Source: Streptomyces bauhiniae
GTDB lineage: Bacteria > Actinomycetota > Actinomycetes > Streptomycetales > Streptomycetaceae
Assembly (NCBI RefSeq): GCF_004784475.1
Contig: NZ_SRRT01000001.1
Coordinates: 992,001 to 1,056,000, forward strand
Direction of reading: 5' to 3'
Length of the DNA: 64,000 nucleotides
Below the pieces are notes generated by a model that saw only the letters and a list, made by a program, of their open reading frames with translations, made no database searches and had not been told where the DNA came from. This document shows, in pieces, positions 18,126 to 27,372 of this stretch. How positions within the stretch are numbered: the stretch's first letter is position 1; the number at the start of each line of letters is the position of its first letter. The position numbers and the translations under genes were made by a program.

Positions 18126-18359
18126 CTACAGATGCACGACCGGGCAGGTCAGGGTGCGTGTGATGCCGTCCACCTGCTGGACCTTGGCGACCACCATGCG
18201 ACCCAGCTCGTCGACGGTGTCGGACTGGGCGCGGACGATGACGTCGTAGGGACCCGTCACGTCCTCGGCCTGGATCACGCCGGGGATCTGGCCGATCGTC
18301 TCGGCGACGGTCGACGCCTTGCCGACCTCGGTCTGGATCAGGATGTACGCCTGTACCAC
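18126..18359 (-). CDS. Stand-alone Lrp/AsnC ligand-binding (RAM) domain protein
   Basis: A 77-residue protein that is only the RAM domain of Lrp/AsnC regulators: AYILIQTEVGKASTVAETI, then VTGPYDVIVRAQSD, then VDGITRTLTCPVVHL. There is no DNA-binding helix-turn-helix. The GTG is preceded by GGAGG at 5 bases. Such proteins form oligomers and may bind amino acids or modulate full-length Lrp proteins; the partner is unknown. It is divergent from thiL. Confidence 0.88.
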   Translation of the reverse strand: MVQAYILIQTEVGKASTVAETIGQIPGVIQAEDVTGPYDVIVRAQSDTVDELGRMVVAKVQQVDGITRTLTCPVVHL

Positions 18360-18487
18360 GGAACCTCCAGGGCGGCCACGAGGATCATGTGGGGAAGAGG
18401 AACGCCACGGTATCGCGTCGCCGCTCTCCGAGGGGAGACCCTGGGGGACGGGGCACGCGCGCCGGGGTGCGGGCACGACGGAAGTTG

Positions 18488-18504
18488 ACGGTCACCTCGA
18501 CCGT
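18488..18504. promoter_or_regulatory. Dyad upstream of thiL
   Basis: ACGGTC, 5 bases, GACCGT, overlapping a TTGACG that could be a -35 element. No TPP riboswitch consensus is visible in this gap. Confidence 0.3.
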
Positions 18505-18564
18505 ATCGGGGACACTGATGACGCGCGACCGGGCACGGGACAGGGACAGAAGGGGCTTGAGGCC

Positions 18565-19527
18565 ATGAAGGGCACAGTGGGTGAGCTTGGTGAGTTCGGG
18601 CTCATCCGGGAGCTGACCTCCCGTCTCACCACCACCCCGGCGGTCCGGGTCGGCCCCGGTGACGACGCCGCCGTGGTCGCCGCCCCGGACCGCCGGGTGG
18701 TGGCGAGCACCGACATCCTGCTGGAGGGCCGGCACTTCCGCCGCGACTGGTCCACGGCGTACGACGTGGGCCGCAAGGCAGCCGCCCAGAACCTCGCCGA
18801 CATCGCCGCGATGGGCGCCGTGCCCACCGCGCTGCTGCTCGGCCTGGTCGTCCCCGCCGAACTCCCGGTGACCTGGCCGACCGAGCTGATGGACGGCCTG
18901 CGCGACGAGTGCCAGGTCGCGGGCGCCTCGGTGGTCGGCGGCGACGTCGTACGCGGTGACACGATCATGGTGTCGATCACCGCGCTCGGTGATCTGCGCA
19001 ATCAGGAGCCGGTGACCCGCTCCGGCGCGCAGCCCGGCGACCTGGTGGCCGTCACGGGCTGGCTGGGCTGGTCCGCCGCCGGGTACGCGGTGCTCTCGCG
19101 GGGCTTCCGCTCGCCGCGCGCCTTCGTGGAGGCCCACCGCCGCCCCGAGCCGCCGTACCACGCGGGCCCGGCCGCCGCCGCGCTCGGCGCCACCGCGATG
19201 TGCGACGTCAGCGACGGACTGATCGCGGACCTCGGGCACATCGCGGACGCCAGCAAGGTGCGGATCGACATCCGTTCCGGCGCGATCGACATCCCCACCC
19301 AGATGAACGACATCGGCCAGGCGGTCGGGGTGGACCCGCTGCAGTGGGTGCTCACCGGGGGAGAGGACCACGCGATCGTGGCCACCTTCCCGCCCGACAC
19401 CAAGCTCCCGGCCCGCTGGAAGGTGATCGGCGAGGTGCTCAACCCCTCGGCGCTGCCCCAGGTCACTGTGGACGGGGCGCCCTGGACCGCCACCGGCGGC
19501 TGGGACCACTTCGGGGACCCGGAGTGA
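18565..19527 (+). CDS. thiL: Thiamine-monophosphate kinase
   Basis: A 320-residue enzyme of the PurM fold that phosphorylates thiamine monophosphate to thiamine diphosphate. The family motifs are [39 protein letters not shown] and [15 protein letters not shown] placed the start at the ATG with [13 protein letters not shown], as in homologues. It overlaps thiD by 4 bases. Confidence 0.96.
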   Translation: MKGTVGELGEFGLIRELTSRLTTTPAVRVGPGDDAAVVAAPDRRVVASTDILLEGRHFRRDWSTAYDVGRKAAAQNLADIAAMGAVPTALLLGLVVPAELPVTWPTELMDGLRDECQVAGASVVGGDVVRGDTIMVSITALGDLRNQEPVTRSGAQPGDLVAVTGWLGWSAAGYAVLSRGFRSPRAFVEAHRRPEPPYHAGPAAAALGATAMCDVSDGLIADLGHIADASKVRIDIRSGAIDIPTQMNDIGQAVGVDPLQWVLTGGEDHAIVATFPPDTKLPARWKVIGEVLNPSALPQVTVDGAPWTATGGWDHFGDPE

Positions 19528-20321
19528 GGGCCGCCGGGCAGGCGCCGCCGCGCGTCCTCACCGTGGCCGGCTCGGACTCCGGCGGCGGAGCGGGCATCCA
19601 GGCCGATCTGAAGACGATGCTGGCGCTGGGCGTGCACGGGATGAGCGTGATCACGGCCGTGACCGCGCAGAACTCCCTCGGGGTGCAGGGCGCCTGGGAG
19701 CTGCCGGTGGAGGCGGTGCGGGCGCAGTACCGCAGTGTGGTGGACGACATCGGCGTCCAGGCCGTGAAGACCGGGATGCTGGCCTCGGCGGAACTGGTCG
19801 AGGCGGTCGCGGAGTTGATCTCCACCACGGACGCGCCCGTGGTGGTGGACCCGGTGGGCGTCTCCAAGCACGGCGACCCCCTGCTCGCCGCCTCCGCCCT
19901 GGACTCGGTGCGCACCCGGCTGCTCCCGGTGGCGACCGTGGCCACCCCGAACCTGGACGAAGTGGCCCAACTCACAGGATTCCAGGTCACCTCGGAGGCC
20001 GATCTGCGCCCGGCGGCACAGGCCGTGCTGGCCTACGGGCCCCGGTGGGTGCTGATCAAGGGCGGGCATCTCACCGGCGAGGCCGTGGACCTGCTCACCG
20101 ACGGCGACCAGGAGTTCCGGCTGCGTGCCCCGCGCCACGACAACCGGCACACCCACGGCACCGGCTGCACCCTGGCCTCCGCCATCGCCTCGGAGCTGGC
20201 GAAGGGCCTGACCGTGCCGGAGGCGGTCACGGCGGCCAAGGAGTACGTCACCGGAGCGATCGCCCACGGGTTCGCGCTGGGCGGCGGGATCGGCCCTGTG
20301 GACCACGGCTGGCGGTTCTGA
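19524..20321 (+). CDS. thiD: Hydroxymethylpyrimidine/phosphomethylpyrimidine kinase
   Basis: A 265-residue ribokinase-family enzyme that phosphorylates HMP and HMP-P for thiamine synthesis. The N-terminal [19 protein letters not shown] and the C-terminal anion-hole motif [16 protein letters not shown] are clear. The GTG start overlaps the thiL stop (GTGA). With ThiL it covers two kinase steps of one pathway. No ThiE-type fusion is present. Confidence 0.96.
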   Translation: MRAAGQAPPRVLTVAGSDSGGGAGIQADLKTMLALGVHGMSVITAVTAQNSLGVQGAWELPVEAVRAQYRSVVDDIGVQAVKTGMLASAELVEAVAELISTTDAPVVVDPVGVSKHGDPLLAASALDSVRTRLLPVATVATPNLDEVAQLTGFQVTSEADLRPAAQAVLAYGPRWVLIKGGHLTGEAVDLLTDGDQEFRLRAPRHDNRHTHGTGCTLASAIASELAKGLTVPEAVTAAKEYVTGAIAHGFALGGGIGPVDHGWRF

Positions 20322-20339
20322 GTCTCACGAAGGCAAAGC

Positions 20340-20375
20340 GAAGAGCCGGCCCACCCGAAGGTGGACCGGCTCTTC
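20340..20375. terminator. Bidirectional terminator between thiD and rpmB
   Basis: A 16-bp stem with one C-A mismatch (GAAGAGCCGG arm) and loop CGAA. It lies between convergent genes. Confidence 0.88.
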
Positions 20376-20411
20376 ACAGCAACCGACTATGGCCGCGCGC
20401 TTAGCTGTGCG

Positions 20412-20597
20412 TCAGCGCGAGACCTTGCCGGCCTTGATGCACGAGGTGCAAGCGTTCACGCGCTTCGGCGTCCCGCCGACCACAGTACGAACGCGCTGGA
20501 TGTTCGGGTTCCAGCGACGGGGCGTACGGCGGTGCGAGTGCGAGATGTTGTTGCCGAAGCCCGGCCCCTTGCCGCAGACGTCGCAGTTGGCAGCCAC
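20412..20597 (-). CDS. rpmB: Ribosomal protein bL28, zinc-binding form
   Basis: A 61-residue L28 protein of the large subunit. CDVCGKGP at the start and CTSC near the end give four cysteines, so this is the zinc-containing (C+) paralogue. Streptomyces also has zinc-free paralogues elsewhere that are made under zinc shortage. The start is GTG with GGAG 7 bases upstream. The gene is divergent from the DAK-family gene. Confidence 0.96.
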   Translation of the reverse strand: MAANCDVCGKGPGFGNNISHSHRRTPRRWNPNIQRVRTVVGGTPKRVNACTSCIKAGKVSR

Positions 20598-20856
20598 GGG
20601 TCACTCCAAAGACTTCAGATGCACTTACGGTTGATCCCGGCATGCCGGGATCGAGATCAGGAAAACCTGAGATCTTTCAGTGGCGCTGCCAGGGGGAATG
20701 GCCCGACCGGGATCGGGCAACCGGAGCAGCATACAACGACTGCTTCCGTACAACGAAACTACCACGGTGGCCCGGCACCCCGTGCCCGGCCCTCCCGCTA
20801 TGGACGCCGCCCCACGGTCTACGCTGCGTCCCACGTCCAGCCACAGGGAGGCGCAG

Positions 20857-22497
20857 GTGGCGCAGGTGCCGCAGACATTCCTCGATGCTCTCGCGGTGCG
20901 CACCTGGTGCGGTCTGGCGCTGCGCTCGCTGGGGCGGGCGCGCGAGGAGATCGACGCGATCAACGTCTATCCCGTCGCCGACGGGGACACCGGCACCAAC
21001 CTGTACCTGACCGTGGAGTCCGCGACGGCGGCCGTCGAAGCGGTGTTCGCCGGGTACGAGGAGGGGGGCCCTTCCTTCGCGGACGCCCTGCGCGCGATGG
21101 CCCACGGCGCCCTGATCGGCGCCCGCGGCAACTCCGGCACGATCCTCGCCCAGCTCCTGCGCGGCATGGCCCAGGTGCTCACCGGCAGTGACGTCTCTCA
21201 CGTGGACGGCGTTCTTCTCCGGACGGCGCTGCGCCGGGCCGCCGACGCCGCCCGCGAGGCCGTGGCCCACCCGGTCGAGGGCACCGTCCTCACCGTCGCC
21301 TCGGCCGCCGCCGACGCCGCCGACGGGACCGAGGGCGACTGCGGGACCGTCGTCCTGGCCGCCTACGCGGGAGCCCGCGCCGCCCTGGCCGCCACCCCCC
21401 GGCAACTGGCCGTGCTGGGCCGCGCCGGCGTCGTGGACGCGGGCGGGCGGGGTCTGGTGACCGTGCTGGCCTCACTGGTGGAGGCGGTCACGGGAGAGGC
21501 GGTACCGGAGGAGACGTACGCCTCGGCGGCCGGGGCCGAGGTCTGCCCGGACGCCCCCGAGCACGTGGGGGAGGGCGGGCCCGCCTACGAGGTCATCTAC
21601 CTGCTGGAGGCCGATGACGCGGCCGTGGCCCGGCTCCGGGAACGGCTCGACGCCCTCGGCGACTCCCTGGTCGTGGTCGGCGGCGACGGGCTGTGGAACG
21701 TCCATGTGCACGTCGACGACGCCGGTGCCGCCGTGGAGGCGGGCGTGGAGGCCGGCCGGCCGTACCGGATCAGGATCACCCACTTCGCCGTCGGTGACGT
21801 GCACACGGGCGGGGAGCGGACGCCGCGCGAACCGGCGCAGCGGGCCGTCGTCGCCGTGGTGCCCGGCGAGGGGCTGGCCGGGCTGTACGCGGAGGCGGGC
21901 GCCACCACCGTCCTCGCCCGCCCCGGTGAGCCGCCCGCCAGCGGGGAGCTGGCCCAGGCCCTCCGGCGCGCGCACGCCCGCGAGGTCGTCCTGCTGCCCA
22001 ACGACGCCGAACTGCGCCACACGGCCGCCGCTGCCGCCGAGCAGGTACGCGCCGAGGGCGTCCGGGTCGCCCTGATCCCGACCCGCTCGGCGGTGCAGGG
22101 CATCGCCGCGCTCGCCGTGCACGAACCGGAGCGCCGGTTCGACGAGGACGTGGTCCAGATGACCTCGGCCGCCGGAGCCACCCGGTACGCCGAGGTGCTC
22201 GTCGCCGAGCGCCAGTCGTGGACCACGGCCGGGATCTGCCAGGCCGGGGACGTGCTCGGGCTGATCGACGGCGACGTGGCCGTGATCGGCCCCGACCTCA
22301 CCGGTACCGCCGAGACCGTGCTCGACCGCATGCTGCAGGCGGGCGGCGAGCTGGTCACCCTGGTCGTCGGCGACGACGCTCCCGAGGCCGTCGCCGACCG
22401 CCTCGAAGCCCGCGTCCGCGAGTCCTACCTCGCCGTCGACACCGTGGTCTACCGGGGCGGCCGGCAGGGCGCGCCGCTGCTCATCGGCGTGGAGTGA
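20857..22497 (+). CDS. DAK2 (DhaL)-domain protein, FakA/YloV-like kinase
   Basis: A 546-residue protein. The N-terminal DhaL-type domain has the nucleotide and Mg motif NVYPVADGDTGTNL near residue 35 and GARGNSGTILAQLL near 90. A middle domain and a C-terminal domain follow, as in FakA of Firmicutes, the fatty-acid kinase that works with FakB (DegV) carriers. No DegV gene is beside it, so the substrate in Streptomyces is open. I chose the GTG at 20857 because AGGGAGG stands 5 bases before it; longer frames run into the rpmB promoter region. Often sits beside recG; here the Hsp90/TPR pair lies between. Confidence 0.9.
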   Translation: MAQVPQTFLDALAVRTWCGLALRSLGRAREEIDAINVYPVADGDTGTNLYLTVESATAAVEAVFAGYEEGGPSFADALRAMAHGALIGARGNSGTILAQLLRGMAQVLTGSDVSHVDGVLLRTALRRAADAAREAVAHPVEGTVLTVASAAADAADGTEGDCGTVVLAAYAGARAALAATPRQLAVLGRAGVVDAGGRGLVTVLASLVEAVTGEAVPEETYASAAGAEVCPDAPEHVGEGGPAYEVIYLLEADDAAVARLRERLDALGDSLVVVGGDGLWNVHVHVDDAGAAVEAGVEAGRPYRIRITHFAVGDVHTGGERTPREPAQRAVVAVVPGEGLAGLYAEAGATTVLARPGEPPASGELAQALRRAHAREVVLLPNDAELRHTAAAAAEQVRAEGVRVALIPTRSAVQGIAALAVHEPERRFDEDVVQMTSAAGATRYAEVLVAERQSWTTAGICQAGDVLGLIDGDVAVIGPDLTGTAETVLDRMLQAGGELVTLVVGDDAPEAVADRLEARVRESYLAVDTVVYRGGRQGAPLLIGVE

Positions 22498-22512
22498 GCT
22501 GAGGAGCCGGAG

Positions 22513-25362
22513 TCACTCCTCGTCCAGCAGGCGGGACGCCGTCTCGCGCCGGAGGCGGACCGTTTCGTCGGTGGCGTCGGCGTCCTCGTAGGCCGCGAGT
22601 ACGGCACGCGCGCGTGCGCTCGCCCCGGCCGTCCGGCCCAGCTCGGCCTCCAGCGCGGCGGCGGCCAGTTCGGCGCCGGTGCGGCCGTGCAGGCCGTCCG
22701 TGCCGAGGTGGGCGAACAGCGCGGCCGATCGCTCCAGCTCCGCCAGCGCCTCCTCGCGCTCCCCTGCCACCGAGGCCAGCAGCTCCCCGAACTGGCGGTG
22801 CGTGTGCGCGAGTTCGGTGGTCAGCCGGGCCTCCTCCAGCGGGTCGTCCGCCTCCGCCAGCGCCTCCCCGCACACCCGCACCGCCCGCGCCATCAGCTCC
22901 CGCGCCCCCGGCACTCCCGCGTCCAGCCGGGGCGCCAGCCAGGCGCGGGCCCGCAGGGCGCGCACGGTGAAGTACGGGTTGCCCAGCGCCTCCCACAGCT
23001 CACCCGCCCGTACGTACGCCCGGTCCGCCTCCGCCGGGAGGTCCGCCTCGGCCAGGGACTCGCCGGCCAGGTGGGCCAGCGTCGCGTGGTCCTGCTGCTC
23101 CGGCCAGTGCTCGGCGATGCCGGCCGCCAGCAGCCGGTGCTCGGCCGCCTGACGGTGCTCGCCCAGCTCGCTCAGGCAGTCCCCGAGCCACCAGCGGGTC
23201 TGCACCAGCGCGCCGTCCCCGTGCACCTCGGCCGACAGCTCGGCGAGCGCCGACTCCAGCACCTCGGCCGCCTCCGTCCAGCGCCCCTGGCGCAGCAGCA
23301 GGCCGCCCAGCAGATGCCGGCCCCAGGCGCCGAAGGTGCCGCTCTCGCCCGCCTCGTCCGCCCAGTGCGCGGCCTGGAGGGCATGCCCGGCGGCCTCCTC
23401 GGTGCCGCCCCGCGCCCCGATCAGCTCGGCGAGCTGGAGGTGGAGCTGGGCCCGCCCGGTCGGCTCCAGATACGCCCCGCCGTGCTCCAGCGCCGACCGC
23501 AGCGCCCGCTCGGCCTCGGCCGGCTCCCCGAGGTGCTGGGACAGCGCGCCCACCCGCGCCTCGTACTCCACGGCGAACCAGGGCAGCCCGGCGCCGGTGT
23601 ACTCGGCAGCCGCCCGCCGGAACAGGTCGGCCGCGCGGGGCAGGTCCCCGCCCAGCTCGGCCAGTTCCGCCAGCATGGCCCGCGCCTCGGCCCCGCGCGC
23701 CACCAGCCGTACGTCGTCCCCGGTGCGGCCGCCGACGAACGCCAGCACCTCCCGCGCGGCCCGCTCCGCCTCCCCGGCGGGGGCGCCCTCGTGGACGCAC
23801 CGCATGAGTACGCGGGCCCGGCTGATCAGCACCCCCGCCGTCTGCCGGGGGCCGGTCACCCCCTCCGCGTACAGCGCGAGCACCTCGTCGTACAGGCCGT
23901 CGACCGTCTTGCGCGCGGGCTCCGTGTCGCCGGTCAGGGCGCGTACGTACGCTCCACGCGCGCGTGCCGCGAGGGCCTCGCCGGGGTCGTCCGCCTCCGC
24001 GTAGAGGGCGGCGGCCTCCTCGAAGTGCGGGATGCCGTCGGCGCCCTGGACCATCGCCTCGTTGTCGGCCAGCTCGGCACGCGCGCGTGCGTCGAGTCCG
24101 GCGCCGTCGGCGGCCCGCGCGAGGGCGGCCCATGCCTGCGGGGCGTCCGGCTGGAGGGTCTCCGAGAGTTGCCGCGCCCGCGCCAGCAGCTCGGGCACCC
24201 CCGGCTCCTCCTCCGGGACCTCCTCGTCGGCCGGCGGGGGCGGCGCCGGAGTCGTCCGTACGCCCAGCGGGAGGCGCTCCACCAGCGGCTTCGCCGCCAT
24301 CGTGGCGCGGGTCAGGTCACCGATGTGCGAGCTGCCGTTGCGCGCGTCGAACCGCGCGGCCAGCTCCAGCGCCTCCCCGCGCGCGTGGACGGCCAGCTCC
24401 CGCGCGGTCCACGTCCGCCCGGCCGGGCCCGGCACCTCCCGGGCGCCCTGCCCGAGCGCGGTCAGCCGGTCCATCAGCAGCGTCACCACGGCCAGGAACT
24501 CCAGCAGGCTGCGCGGATGCCCGGTGTCCGTGAAGTACGCGGGCCGCTCCGCCAGCAGCTCCAGAGCGCGCCCCTCGTTCCCGCTGAGCGCGCAGAACTC
24601 CACATGGGCGGCGTACGCGTCCCGCATGCTCTCCATCGGCCGCACCAGCCTGATGCCCCGCAGATGATGGGCGCGCGCCTCCTCCACCCGGCCAAGCCGC
24701 AGCAGCGGAACCAGTGAGCGGGCCAGCACGCCGTGCGGCTCGTGCGCACAGGCGAACTCGCCCTCCAGCACCGGCGCCCACAGCTCCAGCGCCTCCGCGT
24801 CCCGGCCCTGCCGGGCCTGCCAGCCGCCCTGCCCGCGCAGCTCGCAGGCGTGGCAGTCGGCCATGTCGTCCCGGTCGGCGGCCAGCCACGCCGTGTACGC
24901 CCGCTCGGCCCGCGCCCGGTCCCCGATGTGCGAGGCGATGCCGAACTCGGCCGCGCGTACGGCCCGTTCGGAGTACCCGGCGAGCCGGTAGCGGCGCTCC
25001 ATCTCGCCGAGCCAGTTCTCCACCGACGCCAGCGGGATGTGCGGCTGGCCCAGCATGCCTGCGGTCATCCACTTGAACGTCCAGTGCAGCGCGTGCGCCT
25101 CGTACGCGTCGAAGTCCTCCGGCCGCTCGTCCCACATCCGCAGCAGCCGCGCGAACGGGACGAACACCCGGTCCTTCTCCGAGCTGTAGCTGTAGACCTT
25201 CACCTGATGGCCGAGCGCCTCGATCACCGCGAGCGGGATGTCCAACTTCTCGGCCTCGGCGAGGAGTTCCTCCGCACGCGCGTTGCGTGCCGGGCCCTCC
25301 GGCCGCTCTCCGTTCTCCGCCATGGCCTGGCGCAGCGCCTCGAAGTCCATGATCCGGCTCAT
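22513..25362 (-). CDS. Large tetratricopeptide-like helical-repeat protein coupled to an Hsp90 ATPase
   Basis: A 949-residue, all-helical protein rich in Ala, Leu, Glu and Arg. The first 130 residues (MSRIMDFEALRQAM to HALHWTFKWMTAGM) form a distinctive N-terminal region, a CHACELRG cysteine pair lies near 210, a Pro/acidic linker (PPPPADEEVPEEEP) near 427-440 splits the protein, and the remainder is a series of about 35-40-residue helical hairpins such as ALRAGYLEPTGRAQLHLQ-type repeats, consistent with TPR. There is no signal peptide or membrane segment. Its ATG overlaps the stop of the Hsp90-family gene (ATGA), so synthesis is coupled one to one. By analogy with TPR co-chaperones of eukaryotic Hsp90 I infer a partner or client adaptor role; this is not proven. 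Confidence 0.82.
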   Translation of the reverse strand: MSRIMDFEALRQAMAENGERPEGPARNARAEELLAEAEKLDIPLAVIEALGHQVKVYSYSSEKDRVFVPFARLLRMWDERPEDFDAYEAHALHWTFKWMTAGMLGQPHIPLASVENWLGEMERRYRLAGYSERAVRAAEFGIASHIGDRARAERAYTAWLAADRDDMADCHACELRGQGGWQARQGRDAEALELWAPVLEGEFACAHEPHGVLARSLVPLLRLGRVEEARAHHLRGIRLVRPMESMRDAYAAHVEFCALSGNEGRALELLAERPAYFTDTGHPRSLLEFLAVVTLLMDRLTALGQGAREVPGPAGRTWTARELAVHARGEALELAARFDARNGSSHIGDLTRATMAAKPLVERLPLGVRTTPAPPPPADEEVPEEEPGVPELLARARQLSETLQPDAPQAWAALARAADGAGLDARARAELADNEAMVQGADGIPHFEEAAALYAEADDPGEALAARARGAYVRALTGDTEPARKTVDGLYDEVLALYAEGVTGPRQTAGVLISRARVLMRCVHEGAPAGEAERAAREVLAFVGGRTGDDVRLVARGAEARAMLAELAELGGDLPRAADLFRRAAAEYTGAGLPWFAVEYEARVGALSQHLGEPAEAERALRSALEHGGAYLEPTGRAQLHLQLAELIGARGGTEEAAGHALQAAHWADEAGESGTFGAWGRHLLGGLLLRQGRWTEAAEVLESALAELSAEVHGDGALVQTRWWLGDCLSELGEHRQAAEHRLLAAGIAEHWPEQQDHATLAHLAGESLAEADLPAEADRAYVRAGELWEALGNPYFTVRALRARAWLAPRLDAGVPGARELMARAVRVCGEALAEADDPLEEARLTTELAHTHRQFGELLASVAGEREEALAELERSAALFAHLGTDGLHGRTGAELAAAALEAELGRTAGASARARAVLAAYEDADATDETVRLRRETASRLLDEE

Positions 25363-27182
25363 CGTCCCTCGTCCTCCTTGAGCGTCGCCCGGTCCAGCAG
25401 TCCGGCGAACGCCCGGTTCACCAACGCTGAGTCGGCCGGCCGCAGCGGGCGGTGCGCCAGCAGCAGCGCCTGCCCGTACAGCGCCTCGGCCGCCGTGCCC
25501 GTCAGCTCCGGGTCGGTCAGCGAACCGACGCGCCGGATCAGCGGGTTGAGATGGTTCAGCACCAGCCGGGCGCGTGGCGCGGTGCCGCGCAGCGAGCCCA
25601 GGATGCCCGCCCACAGATCGTCCGCCCGCTCCTCCGCCTCCGCCCGCGCCCGCTCGTGCCGCGCCGACCGGTCGTCCAGATGCAGCGCGGGCACCGACAC
25701 CGGGTGGAACGCCCGCAGCACCACGTCACAGTCCAGCGGATCGAGCCTGGCCCGCGCGGACGCCAGGAAGCCGGACAGCGCCAGCTCCGCCGCCGGGTCC
25801 ACCGAGTCCAGATGCGCGGTCACCGTGTCCGCGTCCAGCTCCGCGACCACCGTGCCCGGCCGCACCGACGGCAGCGCCTCCACCAGCTCCGCGTCGTAGG
25901 TGTAACCCCCGTTCACCACCCCGACACCCTGCGCGGCCGCGATCGGCGCGACCTGGCGGAACTCCTCGACGCTCCGGGTGAAGTGCACCACCGGGTGCCG
26001 CCGCGCGAACTCCGCCAGCGACAGCTCCCCGTCGCTGGTCTCGAACGGCAGCCAGGGCAGCATGACCTTCAGCATCTCGCCGTCGTGCCGGGCCAGCGCC
26101 CGCACCCCGAGGTGGTGCACGGCCAGGAACGCCGACAGCCGCTCCGGGTCACCCGCCGCGAGCCCCGTCAGCCAGTCCCGCACCCGCTCGCCCAGCGCCT
26201 CGCGCACCCCGGCCAGCGTCTCGTCCTCGTACAGCGCCTCGCGCGACGCGGTGGGCCGCAGCGTGTCCGTGTCCAGCACACAGCGGACGAAGAACGCCCA
26301 GTCCGGCAGGAGCTGTTCGGCGCGCTCGGTGAGCAGCATGCCCTTCAGATGCACCCGGTGCGTGGCCCGCTGCGCCGGGCTCACCGCCGAGGGGAGGACG
26401 TACGCCACTCCGCGCACCCCGGCCAGCGGCACGTCCAGCGTGATCGCGTCCAGCGGGGTGAAGCCGAACAGCTCCCGGCAGTGCGCCTCCAGCGCCGCCC
26501 GCCGCTCCACCGGGCTCGGCCAGGGGCGGTCCCAGGGCGCCGGGAGATCGGTGACCCGCTCGTCGTCCACGCGTACGTCGTATGGCAGCAGCGAGCCGAA
26601 GTCCCGCGCCAGGGTGCGCACCCGCGCGGGCGCCAGCCACTCGCCGGCACCCGGCCGCGCCACCAGGTGCACGGTCGTGCCCGGTTCCGGGTGCGCCGAG
26701 TCGGGCAGGGTGCGCACGGTGTACGAGCCGTCGTCGGCGGCCGTCCACTCCACCGGCGGCGCGCCGGGCGTACGAGCGCTGCGGCTGACCACGCGGATGC
26801 GCTCGGCGACCACGAAACAGGCCAGCAGACCGATGCCGAACCGGCCGAGGAACCCGGATCGGGTCTCCTCCAGGCCCTCCGCCCGCTTCGAACTGCGGCC
26901 GATGGTCGCCAGCAGGGTGTGCACGTCCGACTCGGTGAGCCCGATCCCGCTGTCCTCCACCCGGAGCCCGCCCCGCCCGTCCGGGAACAGCCGCACCCGC
27001 GCCGGGGCGCCGGGCTCCTCCGCCCGCCGGGCGGTGACGGCGTCCACGGCGTTCTGCAGCAGCTCGCGCAGGTAGACCTTGGGACTGGAGTACAGGTGCT
27101 GGGAGAGCAGGTCCACCAGACCACGCAGGTCGACCTGGAAGGTGTGCGGGGATGACTGAGGGTTCTGGGAGTCCATCGTCAC
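25359..27182 (-). CDS. Hsp90-family (HtpG-like) ATPase
   Basis: A 607-residue protein with the full Hsp90 order. The GHKL ATPase has LRELLQNAVDAV (Glu40, Asn44, Asp47), VEDSGIGL near 75-82 and GRFGIGLLACF near 112. The middle domain contains TASREALYEDE with the conserved Arg that reaches the ATP, and the C-terminal dimerisation helices (LYGQALLLAHRPLRP) are present. It ends KEDEGR, not MEEVD. It is clearly diverged from canonical HtpG. The start is GTG (or the ATG two codons later); no clear ribosome site is seen. The TPR gene follows with a 4-base overlap. A folding or remodelling role for specific clients is inferred. Confidence 0.9.
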   Translation of the reverse strand: MTMDSQNPQSSPHTFQVDLRGLVDLLSQHLYSSPKVYLRELLQNAVDAVTARRAEEPGAPARVRLFPDGRGGLRVEDSGIGLTESDVHTLLATIGRSSKRAEGLEETRSGFLGRFGIGLLACFVVAERIRVVSRSARTPGAPPVEWTAADDGSYTVRTLPDSAHPEPGTTVHLVARPGAGEWLAPARVRTLARDFGSLLPYDVRVDDERVTDLPAPWDRPWPSPVERRAALEAHCRELFGFTPLDAITLDVPLAGVRGVAYVLPSAVSPAQRATHRVHLKGMLLTERAEQLLPDWAFFVRCVLDTDTLRPTASREALYEDETLAGVREALGERVRDWLTGLAAGDPERLSAFLAVHHLGVRALARHDGEMLKVMLPWLPFETSDGELSLAEFARRHPVVHFTRSVEEFRQVAPIAAAQGVGVVNGGYTYDAELVEALPSVRPGTVVAELDADTVTAHLDSVDPAAELALSGFLASARARLDPLDCDVVLRAFHPVSVPALHLDDRSARHERARAEAEERADDLWAGILGSLRGTAPRARLVLNHLNPLIRRVGSLTDPELTGTAAEALYGQALLLAHRPLRPADSALVNRAFAGLLDRATLKEDEGR

Positions 27183-27372
27183 GGCGCCGGCGGGAGGGGG
27201 CTTCGCGCGGCGCGGGGTCGGGCGGTCGGGGTGCTGTGGGGGCGGTGACCGCGGGGGATGGCCGGAGGCGCGTCATCCTAGGCGCGAAGGGCCGAGCTGA
27301 CCAGGTACTTCGGGGATCTCGCGCGGACCGGGCGGAGTCACCTGTACGGCGATGTCGGTGGTGTGGTGTGCA

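Noticed and set aside
18360-18564. TPP riboswitch before thiL
   Set aside because: The conserved CTGAGA and related elements of the thi-box are not found in the gap.
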